NCBI RefSeq assembly: GCF_000022025.1
Contig: NC_011886.1
Span: 3,947,209 to 4,011,208 of the forward strand
Length of the DNA: 64,000 bases
Direction: 5' to 3'
From: Pseudarthrobacter chlorophenolicus A6
GTDB lineage: Bacteria > Actinomycetota > Actinomycetes > Actinomycetales > Micrococcaceae
Part shown: in pieces, positions 16,029-25,517 of the stretch
How positions within the stretch are numbered: the stretch's first letter is position 1
Layout of the letters: each line of letters opens with the position of its first letter
Translations under genes and position numbers: made by a program
Notes under the pieces: model-generated
Database searches by the model: none
The model's input: the letters and a program-made list of their open reading frames with translations, nothing else
Told to the model about the DNA's origin: nothing

Positions 16029-17042
16029 ATGTCGCCAAAACCCAAGGCCCTGCTGGTCATGAACCGCGGAACCTTTGCTGACCAGTTCGATTCCACCCGG
16101 TTGGACCGGTTGGCGGGGCTGGTGGATCTGGGCGGGCAGCCGTGGACCGATTCGCTCGAAGACCCGGCGGTAGCCGGCCGGCTCGCGGACGTGGAGGTCC
16201 TGCTGACCAGCTGGGGTGTTCCGCGGCTTGATGCCGCGGCGCTGGAGCGGATGCCCAACCTCCGCGCGGTGTTCCATTGCGCCGGAACCGTACGCAGTTT
16301 CGTCACGCCGGAGCTCTGGGACCGGGGCATCCTGGTGACCAACGGTGCGGACGCGAACGCCATTCCGGTGGCCGAGTTTACGTTCGCATCCATCGTGCTG
16401 GCCGGGAAGAAGGCACAGGTGCTGGCCAACGATGCCCGCACCTGGCGTGAGGACTGGTCCTACGCCACCGCCCGCGGCGAGGTGGGCAACATCGGCCGCG
16501 TGGTCGGGGTGGTGGGGTTCTCCCGCATCGGCCGCCGCGTGGTCCGCCTGGTCCAGCAGCTGCAGGACGTCACCTGCCTGGTCCACGATCCGCATGCCGA
16601 TCCCGCCGCCGTGGCCGCCGCGGGCGGACGGCTGGTGGGCCTGCCCGAACTGCTGCGGGAGTCCGACGTCGTCAGTATCCACGCCCCGGCGCTGCCGGAA
16701 ACCCGGCACATGATCGGGGCCGCGGAACTGCGGGCCATGAAGGACCACGCCACCCTGATCAACACCGCCCGCGGCTCACTGGTGGACACCCGGGCCCTGG
16801 AGGCCGAGTGCGCCACCGGACGGATCCACGCACTCCTGGACGTCACCGAGCCCGAGCCGCTGCCGAGGGATTCGGTCCTCTATGACCTTCCCAATGTGGT
16901 GCTCACGCCCCACATCGCCGGGTCGCTGGGCACCGAAACCCGGCGGATGTCCGACGCCGCCCTGAACGACCTCGAACGGTATCTCACCGGCGAACAGCTC
17001 GTAGCCCAAGTGGTCTCCGAAGACCTCTCCCTAAGCGCCTGA
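16029..17042 (+). CDS. D-isomer-specific 2-hydroxyacid dehydrogenase (NAD-binding)
   Basis: This 337-residue enzyme of the D-2-hydroxyacid dehydrogenase superfamily interconverts a 2-keto and a 2-hydroxy acid with NAD(P). The nucleotide-binding loop is GVVGFSRIGRR, a variant in which the usual GLG is GFS. The catalytic triad is present as Arg in NTARGSLVDT, Glu in TEPEPLP and His in TPHIAG. The ATG at 16029 has GGGAGG 5 bases upstream. A GTG at 15993 in the same frame is less likely and would place the operator inside the gene. As first gene of the transporter operon it may process a keto or aldonic acid released from the imported sugar. Confidence 0.85.
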   Translation: MSPKPKALLVMNRGTFADQFDSTRLDRLAGLVDLGGQPWTDSLEDPAVAGRLADVEVLLTSWGVPRLDAAALERMPNLRAVFHCAGTVRSFVTPELWDRGILVTNGADANAIPVAEFTFASIVLAGKKAQVLANDARTWREDWSYATARGEVGNIGRVVGVVGFSRIGRRVVRLVQQLQDVTCLVHDPHADPAAVAAAGGRLVGLPELLRESDVVSIHAPALPETRHMIGAAELRAMKDHATLINTARGSLVDTRALEAECATGRIHALLDVTEPEPLPRDSVLYDLPNVVLTPHIAGSLGTETRRMSDAALNDLERYLTGEQLVAQVVSEDLSLSA

Positions 17043-17094
17043 ACCAACCCCGGCCGCGGACGCGGCAGACCAAAAACCCAGTAAGGAGCACGCA

Positions 17095-18375
17095 ATGAAG
17101 CGCACCACCCTCGCCGCCATCGCACTGGCAGTAACCGCAGGCCTGGGCCTGTCCGGTTGTGCCGGCGCCGCCGGACCGGCCGAACCCCAGGGCCAGGAGG
17201 GCAAGACCCGCCTGACCGTTTCGGTCTGGAACTACGAAGGCACGCCGGAGTTCAAGGCCCTCTTCGACAGCTACGAAGCAGCCAACCCGGACATCGACAT
17301 CGAACCCGTGGACATCCTCGCCGACGACTACCCGCAGAAGGTCACCACCATGCTGGCCGGCGGAGACACCACCGACGTCCTCACCATGAAGAACGTCATC
17401 GACTACGCCCGCTACGCCAACAACGGCCAGCTACAGGAAATCAACGGCGTGGTGGACTCCGTTGGCAAGGACAACCTCGCGGGCCTGGACGCCTTCGACA
17501 TCGGCGGCAAGTACTACGCCGCCCCCTACCGGCAGGACTTCTGGCTCCTGTACTACAACAAGGACCTGCTCAAGGCTGCAGGCGTCGAGAACCCCGCCGA
17601 CCTGACGTGGGACGAGTACACCGCGCTGGCCAAGAAGCTCACCACCGAGGCCAACGGCAAGAAGGTCTACGGCACCTACCACCACATCTGGCGTTCCGTG
17701 GTGCAGGCCATCGCGGCCGCCCAGGATGACGCCGACCAGAACAGCGGCGACTACGGCTTCTTCGAGGACCAGTACAACACTGCCCTGGACCTGCAGAAGA
17801 GCGGCGCCACCCTGGACTTCGGCACCGCCAAGAGCCAGAAGACCAGCTACCGCACCATGTTCGAGACCGGACAGGCGGCCATGATGCCCATGGGCACCTG
17901 GTACATCGCCGGCATCCTGCAGGCCAAGAAGGACGGCAAGTCCACCGTTGACTGGGGGCTGGCTCCGATGCCGCAGAAGAACGACGACGGCAAGGTCACC
18001 ACTTTCGGTTCGCCCACCGCTTTCGCCGTCAACAAGAACGCCGCGCACTCGGATGCAGCCAAGAAGTTCATCGAGTGGGCTGCGGGTGAGGAAGGCGCCA
18101 AGGCCATCTCCAAGATCGGTGTTGTCCCCGCACTGCAGAACGACGCCATCACTGCCGAGTACTTCAAGCTTGCCGGCATGCCCACGGACGAGCTGTCCAA
18201 GAAGGCCTTCACCCCGGACAAGGTTGCCCTGGAAATGCCGGTCAGCGACAAGTCTGCCGCCACGGACAAGATCCTCAACCAGGAACACGACCTGGTCATG
18301 GTGGGTGAGCGCTCGGTGGCCGACGGTGTTGCCGAGATGGGCAAGCGCGTCAAAAGCGAAGTCCTGGGCAAGTAA
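17095..18375 (+). CDS. Sugar ABC transporter substrate-binding lipoprotein
   Basis: This 426-residue family 1 extracellular solute-binding protein has a signal peptide ending in the lipobox LSGC (Cys22), then a mature domain starting with TRLTVSVWNYEGTPEFKALF. MPMGTWYIAG and TFGSPTAFAVNK are typical late motifs. It delivers an oligosaccharide to the two permeases downstream. AAGGAG precedes the ATG. The gene follows the dehydrogenase by 52 bases. The Tyr/Trp-rich binding region fits a carbohydrate ligand, but the specific sugar cannot be read. Confidence 0.9.
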   Translation: MKRTTLAAIALAVTAGLGLSGCAGAAGPAEPQGQEGKTRLTVSVWNYEGTPEFKALFDSYEAANPDIDIEPVDILADDYPQKVTTMLAGGDTTDVLTMKNVIDYARYANNGQLQEINGVVDSVGKDNLAGLDAFDIGGKYYAAPYRQDFWLLYYNKDLLKAAGVENPADLTWDEYTALAKKLTTEANGKKVYGTYHHIWRSVVQAIAAAQDDADQNSGDYGFFEDQYNTALDLQKSGATLDFGTAKSQKTSYRTMFETGQAAMMPMGTWYIAGILQAKKDGKSTVDWGLAPMPQKNDDGKVTTFGSPTAFAVNKNAAHSDAAKKFIEWAAGEEGAKAISKIGVVPALQNDAITAEYFKLAGMPTDELSKKAFTPDKVALEMPVSDKSAATDKILNQEHDLVMVGERSVADGVAEMGKRVKSEVLGK

Positions 18376-18384
18376 CAGGCAGCC

Positions 18385-19314
18385 ATGAGCACTGAAACTA
18401 TTCCTTCGACCGTTGCCCCGGCTGTCCACAGCCGGGGCAACCGGAAGCAGGCCCGGCGTAACACCCTGATTGGCTGGACGTTCATCCTGCCGAATTTCCT
18501 GGGGTTCCTGGCCTTCACCCTGATCCCGGTCCTGGCCGCGTTCGCGTTGTCCTTCATGGAATGGACCTCCTTCACCGCCCCCAAGTGGGTGGGACTGGCC
18601 AACTTCCAGCGAATGTTCGCGTCCGATTCCTTCTGGATCGCGCTGCGCAACACCGTGGTCTACGCCATCGGCCACGTCCCCCTCACCATGGCCCTGGCCC
18701 TGCTCCTGGCAATGCTCCTGAACCGCAAACTCAAGGGCATCGGCTTCTTCCGCGTCGCCATCTTCTTTCCCTACATCACCTCCCTGGTAGCAGTGGCCGT
18801 GGTCTGGAACATGCTCTTCAGCCCCGATAACGGCCCCATCAACCAGTTCCTGCAGGCTGTGGGCATTGCCAACCCGCCGGGCTGGACCTCCAGCTCCGAC
18901 TGGGCCCTGCCGGCCGTGATCATCACCAGCGTCTGGCGCGACATGGGCTACTACATGGTCCTCTACCTCGCCGGCCTCCAGGCCATCCCCGCCGAACTCT
19001 ACGAAGCCGCCGAAGTCGATGGCGCCTCCGCCTGGCAGCGCTTCTGGAACGTCACCATCCCCTCGCTGCGGCCCACCACCTTCTTCGTCGTGGTCATGCT
19101 GACCGTTTCCAGCTTCAAAGTCTTCGACCTCATCGTCGTCATGACCAACGGCGGCCCCGGACGCTCCACCACCGTGCTGTCCCAGCTCATCTACCAAGAG
19201 GGCATCGGTGAAGGGAAGTTCGGCTACTCGTCCGCCATCTCGCTGGTGCTGTTCCTCATCGTGCTGACGGTCACCGTGCTCCAGTTCAAGATCCAACAGC
19301 GGAGGGAACGCTGA
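18385..19314 (+). CDS. Sugar ABC transporter permease (MalF-like)
   Basis: This 309-residue inner-membrane permease has about six membrane segments, starting NTLIGWTFILPNFLGFLAFT. The cytoplasmic EAA loop that docks the ATPase reads ELYEAAEVDGASAWQRFWNV. It begins 9 bases after the binding protein gene, and its TGA overlaps the ATG of the next permease. No ATPase gene is present in the operon, so a shared MsiK-like ATPase encoded elsewhere is inferred, as in many actinobacteria. Confidence 0.9.
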   Translation: MSTETIPSTVAPAVHSRGNRKQARRNTLIGWTFILPNFLGFLAFTLIPVLAAFALSFMEWTSFTAPKWVGLANFQRMFASDSFWIALRNTVVYAIGHVPLTMALALLLAMLLNRKLKGIGFFRVAIFFPYITSLVAVAVVWNMLFSPDNGPINQFLQAVGIANPPGWTSSSDWALPAVIITSVWRDMGYYMVLYLAGLQAIPAELYEAAEVDGASAWQRFWNVTIPSLRPTTFFVVVMLTVSSFKVFDLIVVMTNGGPGRSTTVLSQLIYQEGIGEGKFGYSSAISLVLFLIVLTVTVLQFKIQQRRER

Positions 19315-20261
19315 TGACCAACATGGCCGAAGACCTCAAAGCCCTCGAAACCAGGAACGCAGCCCGCACCGCCGGTGACGGGCCGGCACCCGGCGCGGAA
19401 GACCGCCGTCGTACCGAGCGCAGGCGCTCCCCGCGCGAGCAGAAGAAACGCACCACGGACCTGGTTATCTACGCCGCCCTGGCGGTCCTGGTGGTGGCCC
19501 TGATGGTGCCGTTCATCTGGATGGTCTCCTCCTCGCTGAAGGAAAACAACCAGGTCCTCACCGTCCCCATCCAATGGATCCCGTCCGAATTCGTGTGGAG
19601 CAACTACACCGACATCTGGACCCGCATCCCCATGATGGGCTACCTGCAGAACTCCCTCTACCTGGCCGTGATCATCACCTGCCTGCAGGTCCTCACCGGC
19701 TCGCTGGCAGCCTACGGCTTCTCCAAAGTCCGCTTCCCCGGCCGCGACGTGCTGTTCCTGGCCTACATCGGCACCATCGCCGTGCCCTGGCAGGCCTACA
19801 TGGTGCCGCAGTACATCATGATGCAGAACCTGGGCCTGACCAACAGTTTCAACGCCCTCATCCTGCTCCAGGCCTTCGGCGCGTTCGGCGTGTTCCTCAT
19901 GCGCCAGTACTACATGACCATCCCCGACGAACTCTGCGAAGCCGCCCGCATCGACGGCCTCAGCGAGTACGGCATCTGGGCCCGCGTCATCCTCCCCCTG
20001 TCCAAACCCGCCCTCGCCAGCCTGGCACTGCTGACCTTCGTCAACACCTGGAACGACTACATGGGCCCGTTCATCTACCTCACCTCCAACCGGCTCTGGA
20101 CCGTCCAGCTGGGCCTGCGCTCCTTCGTAGGCCAGTTCGACGCCGAATACGCCATGATCATGACCGGCTCCGTCATCTCGGTCATCCCCATCCTGGCCAT
20201 CTTCCTGATCGGCCAGCGGTACTTCATCCAGGGCATCGCCACGAGCGGCATGAAAGGATGA
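19314..20261 (+). CDS. Sugar ABC transporter permease (MalG-like)
   Basis: This 315-residue second permease subunit has a charged, Arg/Lys-rich N-terminal tail of about 45 residues, then LVIYAALAVLVVALMVPFIWM as first membrane helix. The EAA loop is ELCEAARIDGLSEYGIWARV. It forms a heterodimer with the permease before it. The start overlaps the preceding stop by 1 base (TGATG), and its own stop overlaps the DUF624 start in ATGA, so the whole set is co-translated. Confidence 0.9.
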   Translation: MTNMAEDLKALETRNAARTAGDGPAPGAEDRRRTERRRSPREQKKRTTDLVIYAALAVLVVALMVPFIWMVSSSLKENNQVLTVPIQWIPSEFVWSNYTDIWTRIPMMGYLQNSLYLAVIITCLQVLTGSLAAYGFSKVRFPGRDVLFLAYIGTIAVPWQAYMVPQYIMMQNLGLTNSFNALILLQAFGAFGVFLMRQYYMTIPDELCEAARIDGLSEYGIWARVILPLSKPALASLALLTFVNTWNDYMGPFIYLTSNRLWTVQLGLRSFVGQFDAEYAMIMTGSVISVIPILAIFLIGQRYFIQGIATSGMKG

Positions 20262-21004
20262 CCACCGTGGCACAGCACCCCACCCGGCACACGCCAAACC
20301 CGGGCCAACCAGCCCGGCGAGGCCTGGCCGGGCGCATCCCCTCCCCCGGCTTTGAAACGTTCGGCGGCATCTTCGGCTTCATCTACACCTTCCTGGCCGG
20401 AAACGTGCTGATGGCATTCGCCAACGCCCCGCTGGTGCTGTGCCTGGCCCTCGTGGCGGACCCCGCCGCGGCCTGGCCGTTCTTCCTGGCACTGTCCGCC
20501 ACCATCCCGCCCTCACTTGCCGGCCTGTTCGCCGCCTTCCAGGCCCTGCACGACGACGGCGCCGCGGTCAGGCCCGTCGCCTCCTACCTGAACGGGTACC
20601 GGCGCGGGTTCCGGCGCTCGGCACCCCTGGGGCTGGCCGCCGTCGCCGCGCTGCTCTTCCTCGGCGTGGACCTCGTGATCGTCCAGTCCATGCCCGCAGC
20701 AGCGCTCCTGGTCCCCGTGATCGCCGCAGCAGCCGCCATCACGGTAAGCGTCACCGTGACGGCGATTGCCGGCGTCGTACTCCTGCCCCACGCCGGACTC
20801 AAAGACCTGCTCAAAGCAGCCCTCTACCTGACGGTCCAACGCTGGTACCTCAGCCTCGCTACCCTCGTACTCCTGGGCATCATCGCCACCGCCGCCCTCC
20901 TGCAGCCAGTCCTGGGCATCGCCCTGGCCCCCGCACCACTGCTCTTCGTCATCTGGAGCAACGCCTCCTACGCCTACTCCGCCGCCCTCCGCACCGCCAA
21001 CTGA
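20258..21004 (+). CDS. DUF624 (YesL-like) membrane protein
   Basis: This 248-residue protein has five or six hydrophobic segments. The first follows FETFGGIFGFIYTFLAGNVLMAF, the start pattern of the DUF624/YesL family, and the end reads PLLFVIWSNASYAYSAALR. Members sit in sugar ABC transporter operons of Firmicutes and Actinobacteria, often with pectin or oligosaccharide genes, but their role is unsettled. The ATG at 20258 overlaps the permease stop in ATGA. A longer open reading upstream is only the shifted frame of the permease. Position suggests an accessory to transport. Confidence 0.8.
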   Translation: MTTVAQHPTRHTPNPGQPARRGLAGRIPSPGFETFGGIFGFIYTFLAGNVLMAFANAPLVLCLALVADPAAAWPFFLALSATIPPSLAGLFAAFQALHDDGAAVRPVASYLNGYRRGFRRSAPLGLAAVAALLFLGVDLVIVQSMPAAALLVPVIAAAAAITVSVTVTAIAGVVLLPHAGLKDLLKAALYLTVQRWYLSLATLVLLGIIATAALLQPVLGIALAPAPLLFVIWSNASYAYSAALRTAN

Positions 21005-21017
21005 TTTGGGATCCACC

Positions 21018-22778
21018 GTGCACACCTTTGCCATCGGCAGCCGCGACTTCCTGCTGGACGGCGAGCCGTTCCGCATCCTCTCCGGCGCCATCCACTACTT
21101 CCGCGTCCACCCGGACCTGTGGGCGGACCGGATCCGCAAAGCGCGCCTCATGGGCCTGAACACCATCGAAACGTACGTTCCGTGGAACGAGCACTCCTCC
21201 ACTCCCGGTGCCTTCCGGACCGATGGCGGCCTGGACCTCGGGCGCTTCCTGGACCTGGTGGCGGCCGAGGGCATGCAGGGGATCGTCCGGCCCGGGCCCT
21301 ATATCTGCGCGGAGTGGGACAACGGCGGACTCCCGGCGTGGCTGTTCACGGACCCCAGTATTGGCGTGCGCAGCAGCGAGCCCGGGTACCTGGCGGCCGT
21401 GGACGGGTTCATGGACCGGCTGCTGCCCATTGTGGTGGAGCGGCAGATTACCCGGGGCGGTCCGGTGATCCTCTTCCAGATCGAAAACGAATACGGCGCG
21501 TATGGCTCGGACAAGGCCTACCTGCAGCACCTTGTGGATACGGCAACGCGGGCCGGCGTCGAGGTTCCCCTGTTTACCTGCGACCAGCCTTTCGAGACCA
21601 TGATCGAGGACGGCTCGCTGCCCGGGCTGCATAAGACCGGCACGTTCGGTTCGCGAGCGGATGAGCGGCTGGCGTTCCTGCGGGAGCGGCAGCCGGACGG
21701 GCCGCTGATGTGCGCGGAATTCTGGAACGGCTGGTTCGACAACTGGGGCACCCACCACCACACCACCGATGCCGCCGCCTCGGCCGCGGAACTGGACGCC
21801 CTGCTGGCCGCCGGGGCGTCGGTGAACATCTACATGTTCCACGGCGGCACCAACTTCGGGTTCACCAACGGCGCCAACGACAAAGGGATTTACGAACCCA
21901 CCATCACTTCCTACGACTACGACGCTCCGCTCTCCGAGGACGGCCACCCCACAGCCAAATACTTCGCGTTCCGGGACGTCATCGCCAAGCACTTCCCGGT
22001 TCCGGCGGAGGTGCCGGAGCGCCGGGCCGCTGTTCCGGCGTCGGCTGTGTCGGTAACGTCGAGTGCCCCACTCCTGGATGTCGCCGCAGCCTTCCCCGCC
22101 GCGGCAGTCCCGGGTTCCGTGCCGCCGAGTGAAGCCACCGGCCAGTACCGCGGCTTGTACCTCTACGAACGGCAAGTGGACGACGGCGGCGTCCTCACCT
22201 TCAACGAAATCCGCGACCGCGCGCAGTTCTTCCTGGACGGATTCCCGCTGGGAAACCTGAGCCGGGAGCTCGGCGAGCGCTCCATCGTCCTCCCCCGCGG
22301 CGGCTTGCTGCAGGTCCTCGTTGAGGACCAGGGGCGGGTCAACTACGGGACGCGGATCGGCGAGGCAAAGGGCCTGACCGGTCCGGCCCTGCTGGACGGT
22401 GTGGAACTGCAGGACTGGAGCGTCCGGCCCGTGGACTTGTCTTCACTGGCGCCGTTCCGTGCCGCTGCGGGGGAACTTCCCGCAGGCAGTTCCAGCGCCG
22501 GGGGCGTTGCCGGGCCGTCCGTTTCGTTCGCCACGTTCGAAGCTGACGGCCCCGGTGACCGCCACCTCCGCCTGGACGGCTGGACCAAGGGCAACGCCTT
22601 CATCAACGGCTTCAACCTGGGCCGCTACTGGAGCCGCGGCCCGCAGCGCACCCTGTACGTCCCCGGCCCGCTGATCCGCGAGGGTGCCAACGAGCTCGCC
22701 GTCCTGGAACTGCAGGGCAGCACCACCCGGGAGGTCCGCTTCGTGGCCGGCCCGGACCTGGGGCCTGACGAGAAGTAG
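21018..22778 (+). CDS. Beta-galactosidase, glycoside hydrolase family 35
   Basis: This roughly 586-residue GH35 enzyme removes terminal beta-galactose by a retaining mechanism. The family start LLDGEPFRILSGAIHYFRV and the signature GIVRPGPYICAEWDNGGLPAWL (in part) are present. IENEYGAYG holds the acid/base Glu, and MCAEFWNGWFDNWG holds the nucleophile Glu. Jelly-roll domains make up the C-terminal third (FINGFNLGRYW). There is no signal peptide, so it is intracellular. GTG 21018 is chosen (GGGA 6 bases upstream); TTG 21006 is possible. As last gene of the operon it indicates that the imported oligosaccharide carries beta-linked galactose. Confidence 0.9.
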   Translation: MHTFAIGSRDFLLDGEPFRILSGAIHYFRVHPDLWADRIRKARLMGLNTIETYVPWNEHSSTPGAFRTDGGLDLGRFLDLVAAEGMQGIVRPGPYICAEWDNGGLPAWLFTDPSIGVRSSEPGYLAAVDGFMDRLLPIVVERQITRGGPVILFQIENEYGAYGSDKAYLQHLVDTATRAGVEVPLFTCDQPFETMIEDGSLPGLHKTGTFGSRADERLAFLRERQPDGPLMCAEFWNGWFDNWGTHHHTTDAAASAAELDALLAAGASVNIYMFHGGTNFGFTNGANDKGIYEPTITSYDYDAPLSEDGHPTAKYFAFRDVIAKHFPVPAEVPERRAAVPASAVSVTSSAPLLDVAAAFPAAAVPGSVPPSEATGQYRGLYLYERQVDDGGVLTFNEIRDRAQFFLDGFPLGNLSRELGERSIVLPRGGLLQVLVEDQGRVNYGTRIGEAKGLTGPALLDGVELQDWSVRPVDLSSLAPFRAAAGELPAGSSSAGGVAGPSVSFATFEADGPGDRHLRLDGWTKGNAFINGFNLGRYWSRGPQRTLYVPGPLIREGANELAVLELQGSTTREVRFVAGPDLGPDEK

Positions 22779-22903
22779 CTCCCGGGCCTGGCCGCGTCAC
22801 GCACAGCATCCTTTTGGAGGGCGCCCGACGGCGGAGCCCCGGTTTTGCGCGGAACAGCAGGCTTGGGGACGCCAAAAGCGTGCCCTGCGTGACGGCGGGT
22901 TGC

Positions 22904-23446
22904 TCAGCCGGCCCGGCGCGCTGTGCGGAGTTGGGCGGTACGGAGCCGGGCCACAAGCGTGGCCGCCAGCAGCGCCGTTACCAGTTCCAGTCCGATGACC
23001 AGCAGCAGTTGCGCGGCGGCTTCCGTCCCCGGACTGGAAACAGCCGCCGCGGACGACGCCGGCGCCCCGCCGTGGGCGTGCCCCGCACCGCCGTTTCCCA
23101 TGCCGGACAGCAGGAGGGCAGCGTGCACGGCCACCATCACCAGCGCGGAGGCCGTGACCTGGTGAAGCGCGCCGGAACCCCGGGCAGGTCCCGCGCTGTG
23201 CCGCCAGATATGGACAGTGCAGGGAACGCAGACGGCGGCAAGCGCCACCATCAGGATCCCCAGCCACAGGCCATGGTGGCCTGCGGCGGCCAGCCACAGG
23301 TGTGCCGCGCAGGAAACCGCGGTGACCACGGCCACCAGCCGGGCGTGCAGGACGGGCCGCTTGGCACGGACCCGGCCCGCCGCCGTCGTACGCTCCGCCG
23401 CAGGGGCAGCCGTGGTGGGTGCGGGGACGAGGCTAGTGGCAACCAC
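22904..23446 (-). CDS. Small polytopic membrane protein downstream of the amine oxidase
   Basis: This 180-residue protein has about four hydrophobic segments and no family I recognise. Potential metal ligands lie in or next to the membrane: [26 protein letters not shown] and a loop [11 protein letters not shown]. The gene overlaps the 3' end of the copper amine oxidase gene by 14 bases, so it is translated from the same message. That makes a role linked to the oxidase, such as copper handling or export of reaction products, a reasonable guess and no more. Confidence 0.6.
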   Translation of the reverse strand: MVATSLVPAPTTAAPAAERTTAAGRVRAKRPVLHARLVAVVTAVSCAAHLWLAAAGHHGLWLGILMVALAAVCVPCTVHIWRHSAGPARGSGALHQVTASALVMVAVHAALLLSGMGNGGAGHAHGGAPASSAAAVSSPGTEAAAQLLLVIGLELVTALLAATLVARLRTAQLRTARRAG

Positions 23447-25442
23447 CGCTGCCGCCCTCGCTGTGGCAGGAGGACGCCTGCTGGTTCGGGTTCGCGGGAA
23501 CGTCCAGCACGGGGCTGCGGTCGAAGAAGCCTTCCGGCCGCAGCTTGAAGCCGACGGTGTCCACGGGCATGATGGGCCAGTCCTCCACCCGCGGAAAGTG
23601 GGTGAGGCCGAAGGTGTGCCACACCACGATGTCCTGGCCGTCGATGTCCCGGTCCTGCGCCACGTACCCGGGCAGGCCTGCTCCGCCGCCGTGCTGGTTC
23701 ACGAAATCCCCGGTGGGATAGCGCTCTTCCTCGGCGAAGCGGGTGACCCACAGGTCCTTGGTGGCGAACGCTGCGCGGCGGGCAATGGAGGAGTCAGGAT
23801 CGGCCAGCAGCGTGGGTTGGTTGTGCGAGTGGAGCTTGTAGCCGACGGGTTCACCCAGCCGGTTGCGGGATTCGGGGTTGGAGATGATCCAGGTGCGGCC
23901 GGCCCGCGCATCGGCTTCCCGGACGCCGTCGGATTCCCGCGCCAGCAGCGTGCGCCTGCGGGAGAAGGCGTTGCCGCGCTCGTTTCCGGGCCCCATGGCT
24001 TGGCGGACCACGTCTTCTTCCTCCACCCTGTTGGTGAAGCCGTCGATGGCCATGTCCAGGCGGGCGCTGAAGAGGTGCTGGTGGAACGGCGCGCCCAGGC
24101 CGGGGGCCAGCTGGGAGATGTTGTCCGAGCCGCCCTCCGGAAACGCTGACGTGAACACAACGCCTGTGGCTTTGGCCTCGAACTCGATGGTGCCGTCCAG
24201 GTAGAGGTACCAGTAGAAGCCGTAATCGTAGTTGCCGATGGTGGTGAAGAAGGAGATCACCAGGCGGCGGTTGCGGCGGGTGTAGGTGATGCCGCTCCAG
24301 AGATCGGAGTGCTTGGAGAGGATGCTCCAGTCCTCCTCGTGCATGCAGATGCCGTCGCGGATCTCCCGCGGGTTGCCGAACGCGTCGCTGATGACCGGGC
24401 TCAGGTAGGTGATCTCGCCCAGACAGTCACAGCCCAGTTCCAGCGAGTTGGCATACTGGCCCACCAGGTATTCGCCGGTGTCGAAGTAGTTCTGCCAGGA
24501 CCTGATGGGTGACGGGTCGCCGTAGGGCACCACCATCTCGGCGATGGAGGCACGGTTGATGATGGGCCGCTTCCGGTCGCCGTCCTGGAAGGCGATGTTG
24601 TGCAGGACCACGCCTTCGCGGGAATCGAACCCCACGTCCAGGCTCCACTTTTCCCATTCCACGTGGTTGCCGCCGGTGACGGTGAAGCTGGGCCCCTCCG
24701 GCTGGGTGATGCTGATGGGCTTCTGGGTTTCGCGGATGGGGCCGGTCAGTTCAGGGTCGGTGTAGTTGCCGTGTTCGGCCGGGATGGGCATGGCACCGAG
24801 GTCGATCACCTGGGTGACCTCCCTGCTGACCACGTCCACGTAGGCCACCAGGCCGTCCACGGGGTGCGCCCAGGCGCTGTCCTCAGGAAACTCCTGGACG
24901 AACGCCAGACCGCGGAGGATCCTCCGGCCTTTCTCCTCCGGGTACTCGAAAACGCCGGCGGACAGCGGCGCCACCCGGACCTTTTCGACAGCGAGCCCCC
25001 GGTCCGCGAGTGCCTTCAGCCAGCGTTCGTCCTTGGCCAGGAGGGACTCCACCACCTCGAATTCCTCTTCGAGGACCGGCAGTTCGCCGGTCACTGCGGT
25101 ATCGAGTTCGACGGCGGTCTCCACTCTTTGGTGCGTCACGGAGACCACCACGTCGTGCGGCGCAGCGCCGGAGACGTCGTGGATAAAGGCACGGAACCGG
25201 CGGTTCACCGCGTCAGTGGCTGCCCGCGGGTCTGTGCCGCGCGGGTCCGTACCGCGCGCCGGATCCAGCAGCCCCAGGTAGGCGATGCGGTGGTCCGGGC
25301 CAAAGAGCCCCTTGGCCCGGAGGATGGCCCGCACCTCACGGATCTCCTCTGCCGTGACCGGCCCATAGGCAGATGCAGGGGCCGACGCAGTGGCAGATGC
25401 AGACGTCGATGCCGCGGTGGATTCTGTGGGGGTAAGCGTCAT
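23433..25442 (-). CDS. Copper-containing primary-amine oxidase (TPQ type)
   Basis: This 669-residue amine oxidase oxidises a primary amine to aldehyde, ammonia and hydrogen peroxide. The cofactor Tyr lies in NYDY ([12 protein letters not shown]) and is self-converted to topaquinone. The catalytic base Asp is in [12 protein letters not shown]. Two copper His are in [11 protein letters not shown], and the third is probably in [12 protein letters not shown]. Length is close to the Arthrobacter phenylethylamine and histamine oxidases (about 640-680). The N-terminus is a low-complexity Ser/Ala stretch, not a signal peptide. The C-terminus ends in a short Cys/His/Gly tail ([13 protein letters not shown]) that could bind metal. 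It is divergent from a TetR gene. Confidence 0.93.
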   Translation of the reverse strand: MTLTPTESTAASTSASATASAPASAYGPVTAEEIREVRAILRAKGLFGPDHRIAYLGLLDPARGTDPRGTDPRAATDAVNRRFRAFIHDVSGAAPHDVVVSVTHQRVETAVELDTAVTGELPVLEEEFEVVESLLAKDERWLKALADRGLAVEKVRVAPLSAGVFEYPEEKGRRILRGLAFVQEFPEDSAWAHPVDGLVAYVDVVSREVTQVIDLGAMPIPAEHGNYTDPELTGPIRETQKPISITQPEGPSFTVTGGNHVEWEKWSLDVGFDSREGVVLHNIAFQDGDRKRPIINRASIAEMVVPYGDPSPIRSWQNYFDTGEYLVGQYANSLELGCDCLGEITYLSPVISDAFGNPREIRDGICMHEEDWSILSKHSDLWSGITYTRRNRRLVISFFTTIGNYDYGFYWYLYLDGTIEFEAKATGVVFTSAFPEGGSDNISQLAPGLGAPFHQHLFSARLDMAIDGFTNRVEEEDVVRQAMGPGNERGNAFSRRRTLLARESDGVREADARAGRTWIISNPESRNRLGEPVGYKLHSHNQPTLLADPDSSIARRAAFATKDLWVTRFAEEERYPTGDFVNQHGGGAGLPGYVAQDRDIDGQDIVVWHTFGLTHFPRVEDWPIMPVDTVGFKLRPEGFFDRSPVLDVPANPNQQASSCHSEGGSGGCH

Positions 25443-25477
25443 GGGAAACCTTTGCTCGGGCCGTCGCCGGCTGCCGG

Positions 25478-25509
25478 GGTTTATTTTCTATAGTTGTAGA
25501 GAATAAACC
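25478..25509. promoter_or_regulatory. Palindromic operator between amine oxidase and TetR genes
   Basis: GGTTTATT (25478-25485) and AATAAACC (25502-25509) are perfect inverted arms. The inner bases TTCTA and TAGAG continue the symmetry imperfectly. A plus-strand -10 box TATAGT (25489-25494) and a minus-strand TATAGA (25487-25492) lie inside it, so one bound dimer would block both divergent promoters. This is the arrangement expected for TetR autorepression. Confidence 0.7.
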
Positions 25510-25517
25510 TCCGTAAC

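Noticed and set aside
17431..19296. A 621-codon minus-strand open frame opposite the binding-protein and permease genes
   Set aside because: It is the antisense of clearly recognisable transporter genes, with Gly/His/Asp-rich composition typical of high-GC shadow frames.
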